17,386 bases of DNA from positions 1 to 17,386 of the forward strand of contig JBNLCM010000191.1 of assembly GCA_050303815.1 (NCBI GenBank), written 5' to 3'. Below the pieces are notes generated by a model. It was not told the DNA's origin. It searched no databases and saw only the letters and a program-made list of their open reading frames with translations. The stretch is from Cognatazoarcus sp050303815. Its GTDB lineage: Bacteria; Pseudomonadota; Gammaproteobacteria; Burkholderiales; Rhodocyclaceae. Below, in pieces: positions 8,023 through 13,985 of this stretch (position 1 is the first letter of the stretch; every line of letters begins with the position of its first letter). The translations under genes and the position numbers were made by a program.

Positions 8023-8804
8023 TGCAGTCCATCACCTCGCGCGACAACCCGCTGGTGAAGCGGGTGCGGGCCGTGGCGCGCTCCCCGCGCGAGGTGAGGA
8101 AGCAGGGGCTGACCCTGCTCGACGGCGACCACCTGCTGGGCGCCGCGCTGGAGGCCGGTCAGCCCCTCGAGCATGTGCTGCTCTCGGCCTCCGGCGCCCA
8201 GCGGGAAGCCCATCGCGCGCTGGCGAGCCGTGTGACCTGCCCAGTGGTGGAACTGCCCGACGCGCTGTTCGCATCGATCAGCCCGGTGGACACGCCGAGC
8301 GGCATTCTCGGCGTGCTGGCGGTGCCTCCGTCCGCCGTGCCGCGGGGCTCAGGTACCGTGATCGTCCTCGACGAAATACAGGACGCGGGCAACCTGGGCA
8401 CGATCCTGCGCACGGCAGCGGCGGCTGGCGTGGCGCAGGCATGGCTGACCGCCGGCTGCGCCCAAGCGTGGGCACCGCGCGTGCTGCGTGCGGGCATGGG
8501 CGCGCACTTCGCCATCGAGATCAGCGAACACGTGGATGCCGAGGCCCTGCTGTCCGGCTTCGAGGGCTCGGTGCTGGCCACCGATCTGGGTGAGGGGACC
8601 CGCAGCCTCTACGAGTGCGTCCTGGATGAACCCATTGCCTGGCTCTTCGGGAATGAGGGGCAGGGTCTGCGACCCGGCCTGTCGGCCCTGGCGACGCAGC
8701 GGGTTCGCATTCCGATGCCGGGACGGATCGAATCGCTGAACGTCGCTGCGGCCGTGGCCGTTTGCCTCTTCGAACAGCAGCGGAGATGCTGCAAGGCAGC
8801 ATAA
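8022..8804 (+). CDS. SpoU/TrmH-family RNA 2'-O-ribose methyltransferase
   Basis: SPOUT-class, SAM-dependent RNA methyltransferase of 260 residues. The N-terminal substrate-binding part (about 1-100, starting ITSRDNPLVKRVRAVARS and containing the LLDGDHLLGAAL stretch) is of the L30e-like type. The trefoil-knot domain (about 112-252) shows all three motifs: motif 1 LDEIQDAGNLGTILRTA (Arg130), motif 2 LFGNEGQGL, and motif 3 PMPGRIESLNVAAA. The start at 8022 is chosen because the conserved N-terminus begins there and TGATG overlaps the previous stop. A much longer upstream extension of the same frame runs through rnhB and the membrane gene and is not coding. The target could be 23S rRNA or tRNA; I do not assign RlmB or TrmH specifically. 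The last codons (CCKAA) lie in a hairpin. Confidence 0.93.
   Translation: MQSITSRDNPLVKRVRAVARSPREVRKQGLTLLDGDHLLGAALEAGQPLEHVLLSASGAQREAHRALASRVTCPVVELPDALFASISPVDTPSGILGVLAVPPSAVPRGSGTVIVLDEIQDAGNLGTILRTAAAAGVAQAWLTAGCAQAWAPRVLRAGMGAHFAIEISEHVDAEALLSGFEGSVLATDLGEGTRSLYECVLDEPIAWLFGNEGQGLRPGLSALATQRVRIPMPGRIESLNVAAAVAVCLFEQQRRCCKAA
8786..8802. terminator. Hairpin at the 3' end of the methyltransferase gene
   Basis: Perfect 7-bp stem, ATGCTGC at 8786-8792 and GCAGCAT at 8796-8802, with a 3-nt AAG loop. It covers the last codons and the first base of the stop codon. It lies just before a larger hairpin and may help termination or protect the 3' end. No U-tract follows. Confidence 0.4.
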
Positions 8805-8835
8805 TGGCGCAGGCACCTGTGCCGTGCCTGCGCCA
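8805..8835. terminator. Large hairpin between convergent genes, probable bidirectional terminator
   Basis: Perfect 12-bp inverted repeat, TGGCGCAGGCAC (8805-8816) and GTGCCTGCGCCA (8824-8835), with a 7-nt loop. It starts right after the stop codon of the + strand methyltransferase gene and ends 10 nt before the stop of the - strand small gene, so it sits exactly where both transcripts should end. Neither side has a U-run, so it would be a U-less or Rho-assisted terminator, or an mRNA 3'-end stabiliser. Confidence 0.6.
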
Positions 8836-8845
8836 GGGGCAGCTG

Positions 8846-9058
8846 TCAGGAAAAGACCGTCTTGTCCGCGGGTTTGCGACGTTGGGAGAGGAGGTGCTCG
8901 AGGAACCGGCGCGGCGCTGAAAAGACGGCTGTCAGCGCCTTGGTGACTTCCTCGCTGCGCATCTGGTGCGCACGGTCGATGTAGAGGTTGATCAGTTCCG
9001 GCGTCAGCTCGGGGCTTGTGGCCCGTTCGCCGACCATGGGGTTGGGTCGATTGCTCAT
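8846..9058 (-). CDS. Small hypothetical protein, 70 residues
   Basis: I do not recognise a named family. The ATG (9058-9056) has a well-placed Shine-Dalgarno, GGAGA, 7 nt upstream, which strongly supports translation. The product is soluble and basic, with no signal peptide or membrane segment. A polar N-terminus (MSNRPNPMVGERATSPELTP) leads into a likely helical region at about residues 20-58, with the sequence ELINLYIDRAHQMRSEEV and the arginine-rich AVFSAPRRFLEHLLSQRR. This could be a small nucleic-acid-binding or regulatory protein, but that is only a guess from charge and helicity. It lies 165 bp downstream of bioD on the same strand and ends against a hairpin shared with the convergent operon. 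The gap to bioD and the separate ribosome site suggest it may be its own transcription unit. Confidence 0.7.
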   Translation of the reverse strand: MSNRPNPMVGERATSPELTPELINLYIDRAHQMRSEEVTKALTAVFSAPRRFLEHLLSQRRKPADKTVFS

Positions 9059-9223
9059 GGTGATATCTCCGTACTAGGTGCGCCGTTTGTGCGGTGCACG
9101 ATTTCAATGTACGTGATTACCCTGATGCCGGCAAGCGAGGAATATTGCGCCGATGGATAAGATTTTCTATCGCATTCTGTCCGTTGACCCCTGACATCGT
9201 GAGCCAAGAACCGGTCATTCCGG

Positions 9224-10282
9224 CTACGGTGACGCGCGAACGCGGCTGGCGGCCTCCACCACCGACATCCCGGGCAGGACGCCCAGCCCCTCCGCAAGGC
9301 CATTGACCCGGGTGACCTTGCCATTACCGAAGGCGTCGCGCGCGTCGCCGATGCGTGCGCTCAGGTGACCGTAGCAGGCGGCGGCCAGGCCGTGGCTCTC
9401 CAGCAGCGCCAGCGCCGAGATGCCGGCACCATCCTTGCCCTCGCCGGCATCGTTGAAGAAGCACAGGCGTGGTCGGGCCGCGAGGGCGTAGCGGGCGGCG
9501 CTGACACCGCCGTGGCTACCGGTGATCACCACGCGGCCGGCATGGGCACCCGCCAGCTCCGCCGCACTGTCGAGGATCGCGATCGCCGCGCCCGGCAGGG
9601 GTGGCGCTACCGTCGGGAGGGAGAGCGCACTGGCGACGGCTCCGGCATCGCCGTCCTGGCGATAGGGCAGCACGCCCAGGCGGGGGCAAGCCAGGCGCGC
9701 GTCGAGCGCTGCGAGATTCTCGTCGAACCGGCTCATGCCGGGTGCGACCTCGTTGGCAATCCAGCCGACCAGCCGCAGACCCCGCGCCCGGATGGCTTCG
9801 GCGGTGAGCAGGGCATGGTTGATGCAGCCGAGACGCATACCGACCACCAGCACGACGGGTGCGGCAAGATCGCGAGCCAGCATGGCCGTGTCGTAGTCCG
9901 GACCGAGGGGGACGCAGAATCCGCCGACGCCCTCGATCAGCAGCAGGTCGCAGGCGTCCGCGAGGCGCTGGGCCGCTGCCAGGATGGGGCCGGGTGCGAT
10001 CGTGGCCTGTTCCAGCGCCGCGGCGATGTGTGGGGCAATCGCCTCGCGCAGGCAGACAGGATTGATGGCTTCGTAAGGCAGGTCGGTGTCGGCCGCGGCC
10101 ATCAGGGCCAGGGCGTCCTCGTTGCACCATCGGTTGCCGTGGCGAATCGCGCCAGCCGCCACCGGCTTCATGCCGATCGCGTTCAGGCCGTCACGCCGTG
10201 CCCGGTGCAACAGGGCGCAGGTGGCGAAGGTTTTGCCGATCTCCGTGTCGGTTCCGGCGATGAACAGGCGCTGGGCAGGCAT
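9224..10282 (-). CDS. bioD: Dethiobiotin synthetase fused to an uncharacterised C-terminal domain
   Basis: The 352-residue product is about 120 residues longer than normal BioD (about 225-240). Residues 1 to about 222 are BioD, which makes dethiobiotin from DAPA, CO2 and ATP in the cytoplasm. This part shows the P-loop GTDTEIGKT (10-18), Lys39 in GMKPVAAG, NEDALAL, PVCLREAIAPHIAA, the IEGVGGF motif (116-122) and LGCINHALLT. A proline-rich linker (about 223-231) leads to a second domain (about 232-345, nt 9248-9589). That domain has the motifs VITGSHGG (252-259), FNDAGEGKDGAG (276-287) and SARIGD (308-313), and the late stretch LGVLPGMSVVEA. From memory this second part resembles stand-alone uncharacterised proteins of about 120-140 residues; its function is unknown. 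No stop or start codon separates the two parts. The start overlaps the bioC stop by 1 nt. Confidence 0.92.
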   Translation of the reverse strand: MPAQRLFIAGTDTEIGKTFATCALLHRARRDGLNAIGMKPVAAGAIRHGNRWCNEDALALMAAADTDLPYEAINPVCLREAIAPHIAAALEQATIAPGPILAAAQRLADACDLLLIEGVGGFCVPLGPDYDTAMLARDLAAPVVLVVGMRLGCINHALLTAEAIRARGLRLVGWIANEVAPGMSRFDENLAALDARLACPRLGVLPYRQDGDAGAVASALSLPTVAPPLPGAAIAILDSAAELAGAHAGRVVITGSHGGVSAARYALAARPRLCFFNDAGEGKDGAGISALALLESHGLAAACYGHLSARIGDARDAFGNGKVTRVNGLAEGLGVLPGMSVVEAASRVRASP

Positions 10283-11070
10283 CAGAACGGTTTCCTCAGG
10301 ACCAGGAGCAGGGCATCGTAGCTGATGGTCACCGAACCATCCGCCTGCCGGAAGGCTTCATAGCGGGCCTGCACGGCCCGCCATGCCTGCCTGCCCAGAA
10401 GGCCGCGCCGGCGCCCGGCGCCGACACCGTGGGCGCCAACGGCCTTGACGTCCCGCAGCAGTTCGGGCAGATCCTGCGCGCCAGCCAGCTGGAGGTGGCG
10501 GGCCTCGGCCTCGCAGCGGAGCCCGGCCGACGTTGCGGCGCCGAGCAGCCGCTCGGGTGCCGGACAGTCCAGGACATGGCGCGCCGTGTCGATGCCGGCG
10601 AAGGCGTGGCGCAGTTCGGCGAAGGTGCGCGGTCCGAGCGTCGCCAGCCACACGACCCCGCCCGGGCGCAGCACCCGGGCGAATTCGTGGAATGCCCGCT
10701 CGGGGTTACACCATTGCAGGCAGAGGCTGGACCAGATGCCGCCGACGCACGCGGTGGCCAGGGGCAGGGCCTCCACGTTGGCCGCGGCGCAGGCAGCGGC
10801 CGGATGCCGACCGCGCAGGCACTCGAGCATGGCTGGCGCGATGTCGATGCCCACGGACGTTCGCCCAGGGTGATGGCGGGCAAGGTGGTCGAGGCCGAAG
10901 CCGGTGCCACAGCCGGCGTCCAGCAAGGGCCCGTCGGCGGGCGCGTGGGCGGCGCACAGCGACGCCAGCTGCACGCAGATGTCCCGCTGGACCGTCGCCG
11001 CGTCGTCAGAGCGGCTCGCGGCGCGGCCGAAGCGCGCCGCCACGCCGGCATCCTGCCGCCGCTCAGTCAT
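10282..11070 (-). CDS. bioC: BioC, malonyl-ACP O-methyltransferase
   Basis: Class I SAM methyltransferase that methylates the free carboxyl of malonyl-ACP so that it can enter fatty acid elongation and become pimeloyl-ACP methyl ester. The 262-residue product has a degenerate BioC-type N-terminus (VAARFGRAASRSDDAATVQRDI), the SAM-binding motif LLDAGCGTGFG (49-59), the acidic loop VGIDIAPAML, and the BioC-typical block SLCLQWCNPERAF followed by EFARVLRPGG. These last motifs separate it from generic methyltransferases, and the neighbours bioH and bioD confirm it. The start ATG lies inside the end of bioH (8-nt overlap), and its stop overlaps the bioD start (TGATG), so translation of bioH, bioC and bioD is likely coupled. 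Confidence 0.94.
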   Translation of the reverse strand: MTERRQDAGVAARFGRAASRSDDAATVQRDICVQLASLCAAHAPADGPLLDAGCGTGFGLDHLARHHPGRTSVGIDIAPAMLECLRGRHPAAACAAANVEALPLATACVGGIWSSLCLQWCNPERAFHEFARVLRPGGVVWLATLGPRTFAELRHAFAGIDTARHVLDCPAPERLLGAATSAGLRCEAEARHLQLAGAQDLPELLRDVKAVGAHGVGAGRRRGLLGRQAWRAVQARYEAFRQADGSVTISYDALLLVLRKPF

Positions 11071-11794
11071 CGAGAAAGCCGTCGATCATGGCGGCGCAGT
11101 CCGCCGCCCGCGAGAGGTGGGGGGCGTGGCCGCAGTCGCTGAATACGGTCAGCCGGGCGTCGGGCAGCGCGTCGGCGAGCGCGGTGGCACCGCTCGCCGG
11201 CATCAGCGCGTCGCCGCGGCCGTGAAGGATCCGGACCGGGCAGGCGACCTGCGCCAGCGCGTCGCGCAGGTCGCAGTCGCGCAGCAGCTGGAGGCCCGCG
11301 GCCATGGGGGTCCGGTCGCCTGGCAGCGGTGGCTGGCTGGCGCGCAAGGCGGCTGCCACGGCGCGACGTCGCTCGTCGCCGAGGGCCTGCAATGCAACGA
11401 ACCGCTTCATCAGCGCGGCCGCGTCGCCTTCGAATTCAGCCTGGAAGGTCGCGATATCGGCGTCGGGAAGCCCGTGCGACCAACCGGATCGACGGGCGAA
11501 TGACGGCGACGCGCCGATCAACACCAGCCGACGGACCCGGCCGGGTCGCGTCGCCGCCAGCGCCAGACCGAGGAGACCGCCGAGCGACCACGCACAGATA
11601 TCGACCGGATCCCCGGCGCGGGGCAGCACCGCGTCGCCCCAGGCGTCGATCGATGCCCCCGGCAGGGGGCCACCCGGATGGCCCGGTAGCGGCGGCGCGA
11701 GCCGCGGCCTCAGGGGCGACATGTCGGCCAGCAAGGGATCCCAGCTGGCCGGCGAACTCCCCCAGCCATGGAGCAGGAGCAGGGGCAGGGTCAT
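11063..11794 (-). CDS. bioH: BioH, pimeloyl-ACP methyl ester esterase
   Basis: Alpha/beta hydrolase that removes the methyl group from pimeloyl-ACP methyl ester and so ends the BioC/BioH elongation cycle. The 243-residue product shows the oxyanion region LLLHGWGSSPASWD near the N-terminus. The nucleophile is Ser70 in AWSLGG, where E. coli BioH has GWSLGG, so one elbow Gly is Ala. Asp195 lies in LHGRGDALMP and His223 in CGHAPHLS, which completes the triad. Length and triad spacing agree with the family. It overlaps bioF by 4 nt (ATGA) and bioC by 8 nt. The family is otherwise easy to confuse with other hydrolases, so the operon position carries weight. Confidence 0.93.
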   Translation of the reverse strand: MTLPLLLLHGWGSSPASWDPLLADMSPLRPRLAPPLPGHPGGPLPGASIDAWGDAVLPRAGDPVDICAWSLGGLLGLALAATRPGRVRRLVLIGASPSFARRSGWSHGLPDADIATFQAEFEGDAAALMKRFVALQALGDERRRAVAAALRASQPPLPGDRTPMAAGLQLLRDCDLRDALAQVACPVRILHGRGDALMPASGATALADALPDARLTVFSDCGHAPHLSRAADCAAMIDGFLDD

Positions 11795-12951
11795 GGCGCG
11801 TGTCCGAGCTCGGCCAGCGCGGCGAGTAGACGATCGACATCCTCGGCGGTGTGCGCGGCCGAGAGGGTGACACGCAGCCGCGCGGTGCCTCGCGGGACGG
11901 TCGGCGGGCGGATCGCCGGCACCCAGATGCCACGCTGGCGCAGGCCGTCGGACAGGGCGAGCGCCGACGCATTGCTGCCGGTGATGACCGGCTGGATGGG
12001 CGTGCCCGACTCCGCCAGGGTCCAGGGACTGTCAGCCAGTCCGTTGCGCAGCCGTTGTATCAGGTGAAACAGGTGCGCGCGCTCCGGTTCGGCCTCGTGA
12101 ATCCGATCGATGGCGCAGAGCAGGGCGTGCGCCAGCGCCGGCGGTGCGGCGGTCGTATAGATGTAGCTGCGGGCCTTTTGCAGCAGCCACTCCACCACCG
12201 TGGCGCTGCCTGCCACGAAGGCGCCTGCCAGGCCAGCCGCCTTGCCCAGCGTGCCGACCAGCACGACGCGCTCCGAGCGCAGTCCGAAGTGGGCCAGGGC
12301 ACCCGCGCCGCATGGCCCCAGCACCCCCAGCCCGTGCGCGTCGTCGAGGACCAGCAGGGCGTCGTGCCGTTCGGCCAGCGCCAGCAGGTCGGGCAGCGGG
12401 GCAAGGTCGCCATCCATGCTGAACACCGTGTCGGTTACGATCAGCTTGTGGCGGGCGTCGGAGGTCGCGAGGGCGGCTTCCAGGGACGCCATGTCGCGGT
12501 GCGGATAGCGCTTGAAACGAGCGCCGGACAGCAGGGCGCCGTCGACCAGGGAGGCATGGTTCAGGCGGTCGGCGAAGATGGTATCCCCTCGACCCGCCAG
12601 CGCCGTTACGGCGGCGAGATTGGCCATGTAGCCGGTCGAGAAGCTCAGGCTGCGAGCACATCCGCACCACCTGGCAAGGCGTGCCTCAAGCTCGTCGTGC
12701 ACCGTGTAGTGCCCGCTGACCAGATGGGATGCCCCCGAGCCCGCACCCCAGCGTCGGGCCCCTTCGGCCAGCGCGTCGGCGAGACCCGGGTCGCCGGCCA
12801 GACCGAGGTAGTCGTTGCTGCAGAAGGCCAGGCAGGCCTCGCCATCCACGCGGGCCCGCGGGCCGCACGGTGTCTCGAGCGCACGTCGCGTGCGTCGCAG
12901 CGCCTCGCGATCCAGCTCGGCCAGGCCATCTCGGAGATCCTGCAGGTACAT
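11791..12951 (-). CDS. bioF: BioF, 8-amino-7-oxononanoate synthase
   Basis: PLP enzyme that condenses pimeloyl-ACP with L-alanine to 8-amino-7-oxononanoate (KAPA) with release of CO2. The start at 12951 is chosen because the family N-terminus (MYLQDLRDGLAELDREALRRTRR) begins there and gives 386 residues, the normal length. The frame stays open a further 58 codons upstream, but that stretch has no family character and runs through a hairpin. Visible motifs are FCSNDYLGLAGDP, GSGASHLVSGHY, TDTVFSMDGDLAPL, DDAHGLGVLG and the PLP lysine Lys237 in LVGTLGKA. No good Shine-Dalgarno is seen upstream. It is the first gene of the bioF-bioH-bioC-bioD set and overlaps bioH by 4 nt. Confidence 0.95.
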   Translation of the reverse strand: MYLQDLRDGLAELDREALRRTRRALETPCGPRARVDGEACLAFCSNDYLGLAGDPGLADALAEGARRWGAGSGASHLVSGHYTVHDELEARLARWCGCARSLSFSTGYMANLAAVTALAGRGDTIFADRLNHASLVDGALLSGARFKRYPHRDMASLEAALATSDARHKLIVTDTVFSMDGDLAPLPDLLALAERHDALLVLDDAHGLGVLGPCGAGALAHFGLRSERVVLVGTLGKAAGLAGAFVAGSATVVEWLLQKARSYIYTTAAPPALAHALLCAIDRIHEAEPERAHLFHLIQRLRNGLADSPWTLAESGTPIQPVITGSNASALALSDGLRQRGIWVPAIRPPTVPRGTARLRVTLSAAHTAEDVDRLLAALAELGHAP

Positions 12952-12980
12952 GAGGCAATGCGGGTCGGGGTGAACGCCGC

Positions 12981-12986
12981 ATTTTA
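12981..12986 (-). promoter_or_regulatory. Possible -10 element for bioF
   Basis: On the - strand TAAAAT (12986-12981) is the only AT-rich hexamer between the hairpin at 13017-13046 and the bioF start. It is close to the TATAAT consensus, but no matching -35 is found at 16-18 bp. It would place transcription start about 25 nt before the bioF ATG. This is a weak call. Confidence 0.25.
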
Positions 12987-13016
12987 TCGCATGCCCGGCC
13001 GTGCTCCCGCCGTGAA

Positions 13017-13046
13017 CGGAGAACGGGGCTGACGCCCCGTTCTCCG
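13017..13046 (-). terminator. Hairpin after the PEP-CTERM gene
   Basis: Perfect 13-bp inverted repeat with CGGAGAACGGGGC at 13017-13029 and its complement at 13034-13046, loop TGAC. It begins 20 nt past the PEP-CTERM stop and precedes bioF by 65 nt. The stem is strong and GC-rich but no U-run follows on the - strand (TTCACGG). It probably separates the PEP-CTERM transcript from the bioF operon, at least in part. Confidence 0.65.
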
Positions 13047-13066
13047 AGTGCCCTGACCGGGCGGTG

Positions 13067-13555
13067 TCAGGACTCGCCGCGCATCCGGCGCTGGGCGGCG
13101 TAGCCGAGCATGCCGATGCCGGCAAGGAACAGCGCGTAGGTTTCCGGCTCGGGGACGGCCGTCACGTAGGACTCGAAGCTGTAGGACGAGAACATCGACC
13201 CGCCGCTCGGGAAAACCGGCGCGTAGTAGTAGTCGCCTGCGTCCAGCGTGACACTGGTGAAGCTGGTCTCGTAGGTCGTGGGCGAGAAGAGGGTGCCGCT
13301 CACCAGGGCGTTGCTGGCATCGAACAGGCCGAAACCCAGCATGGGCAGGGTCGATGCGCCGGTGAAGGTCACCAGGGACTCGGTGCTGAGGGAGAAATCG
13401 AAGATGCCGGCAAAGCTCTCGGGGCCGAAGAGGATTTCGCTGCCGCTCTCGACGGCGTCGTGCTCTCCCCCGAAGGAGGAGAAGACCGCAGCGTGGGTCG
13501 GCGACGCCGCGAAGGCGGCGGGCAACAGCAGGCACAACAGGCGCTTCTTCATCAT
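13067..13555 (-). CDS. PEP-CTERM sorting-domain protein (secreted)
   Basis: Small exported protein with a C-terminal PEP-CTERM signal, the substrate tag of exosortase (EpsH/XrtA), linked to extracellular polymer and floc formation. The 162-residue product has a Sec signal peptide (MMKKRLLCLLLPAAFA...THAA, cleavage near residue 23). A beta-rich middle contains IFDFSLSTES, resembling the FxDxF-type group of PEP-CTERM proteins. The C-terminus is the canonical tripartite signal: VPEPETYA (134-141), a hydrophobic helix (about 140-154) and basic QRRMR. Two ATGs are possible: 13555 (AGGAG only 4 nt away) and 13552 (AGGAG at 7 nt), so the second is likelier. No exosortase gene is in the window. It lies between bioA and bioF on the same strand; a role in biotin synthesis is unlikely. 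Confidence 0.92.
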   Translation of the reverse strand: MMKKRLLCLLLPAAFAASPTHAAVFSSFGGEHDAVESGSEILFGPESFAGIFDFSLSTESLVTFTGASTLPMLGFGLFDASNALVSGTLFSPTTYETSFTSVTLDAGDYYYAPVFPSGGSMFSSYSFESYVTAVPEPETYALFLAGIGMLGYAAQRRMRGES

Positions 13556-13616
13556 GGGACTCCTGTATCTGGGCTGGGGGAGGGCTGCGGCATTGCAGCC
13601 CCACGGGCGCTATTTA

Positions 13617-13632
13617 GGCATGACGCATGCCG
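13617..13632 (-). promoter_or_regulatory. Candidate sigma-54 promoter of the PEP-CTERM gene, also a palindrome
   Basis: On the - strand CGGCATGCGTCATGCC carries GG and GC separated by 10 nt, the invariant -24/-12 spacing of RpoN promoters, with GGCA and ATGC close to the consensus TGGCAC and TTGC. It would start transcription near 13606, about 50 nt upstream of the gene. PEP-CTERM genes are known to be controlled by PrsK/PrsR with RpoN in related bacteria. The same bases form GGCATG-N3-CATGCC, so a regulator operator is the alternative reading. Confidence 0.35.
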
Positions 13633-13804
13633 CTGTGGTATTGCACGTTCATTTTCTTACAAACCTCTTGCGCGATTAAAAAAGACACGCAAAAACAAGG
13701 CGCTGCGGCGTTTCGGGATGTGCAATATTCAGGACATTGTCGTGCGTTGGCGACAGTGCAGGAAAACAACATTGGCATTGTGCGTCGCGATGGTGCGCGT
13801 TGCA

Positions 13805-13828
13805 CCAGCGTGAAGCATGTCACGCTGG
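13805..13828. repeat. 9-bp inverted repeat in the bioA/PEP-CTERM gap
   Basis: CCAGCGTGA (13805-13813) and TCACGCTGG (13820-13828) form a perfect stem with a 6-nt loop. It lies 158 bp past the bioA stop and about 250 bp before the PEP-CTERM start. It could be a U-less terminator for bioA or a binding site for an upstream activator. Confidence 0.5.
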
Positions 13829-13969
13829 GGTCAGGTGCCGTTCCGCCGCCCCCCGCGATGCCGGTGAAGTGCGCCGGGTGTGTCGATCGACGGGTCTGCG
13901 CAGTCCCGGACGGCATGCCGCCGTCGTGGCCCCACCGCCGAGGCGTCGGGTTCGCCGAGGGGGATGGGC

Positions 13970-13984
13970 GCCGACGGCGTCGGC
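13970..13984 (-). terminator. Short hairpin right after bioA
   Basis: GCCGAC (13970-13975) and GTCGGC (13979-13984) form a 6-bp stem with a GGC loop directly beyond the bioA stop codon on the - strand. No U-tract follows, so terminator activity is uncertain. Confidence 0.3.
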
Positions 13985-13985
13985 C

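Larger units (their letters stand above)
13556..13985. other. 430-bp intergenic region between bioA and the PEP-CTERM gene
   Basis: I see no credible gene here on either strand. It holds several inverted repeats: a 7-bp hairpin in the PEP-CTERM leader (GGGCTGC 13582-13588 / GCAGCCC 13595-13601), a GGCATG-ACG-CATGCC palindrome (13617-13631), TATTGCAC at 13639-13646 with its inverse GTGCAATA at 13720-13727, a 9-bp stem at 13805-13828, and a 6-bp stem (13970-13984) right after the bioA stop. An AT-rich patch (13651-13698) contrasts with the GC-rich surroundings. The layout is that of a regulated promoter region for the PEP-CTERM gene. Confidence 0.7.

Noticed and set aside
9059..9223. Search for a promoter in the 165-bp gap before the 70-residue gene
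   Set aside because: TTGAAA (- strand, 9108-9103) is a possible -35, but the hexamer 17 bp later (GGCGCA) is not a -10; no convincing promoter is seen. A 6-bp stem at the bioD stop is too weak to call a terminator.
12952..13125. A 58-codon N-terminal extension of bioF
   Set aside because: It runs through a 13-bp hairpin and the PEP-CTERM 3' end and has no BioF similarity; the family N-terminus starts at 12951.
13657..13665. TTACAAACC, similar to half of a BirA operator
   Set aside because: Only 7 of 9 positions agree and no second half lies at the required spacing; it is also upstream of the PEP-CTERM gene, not of a biotin gene.
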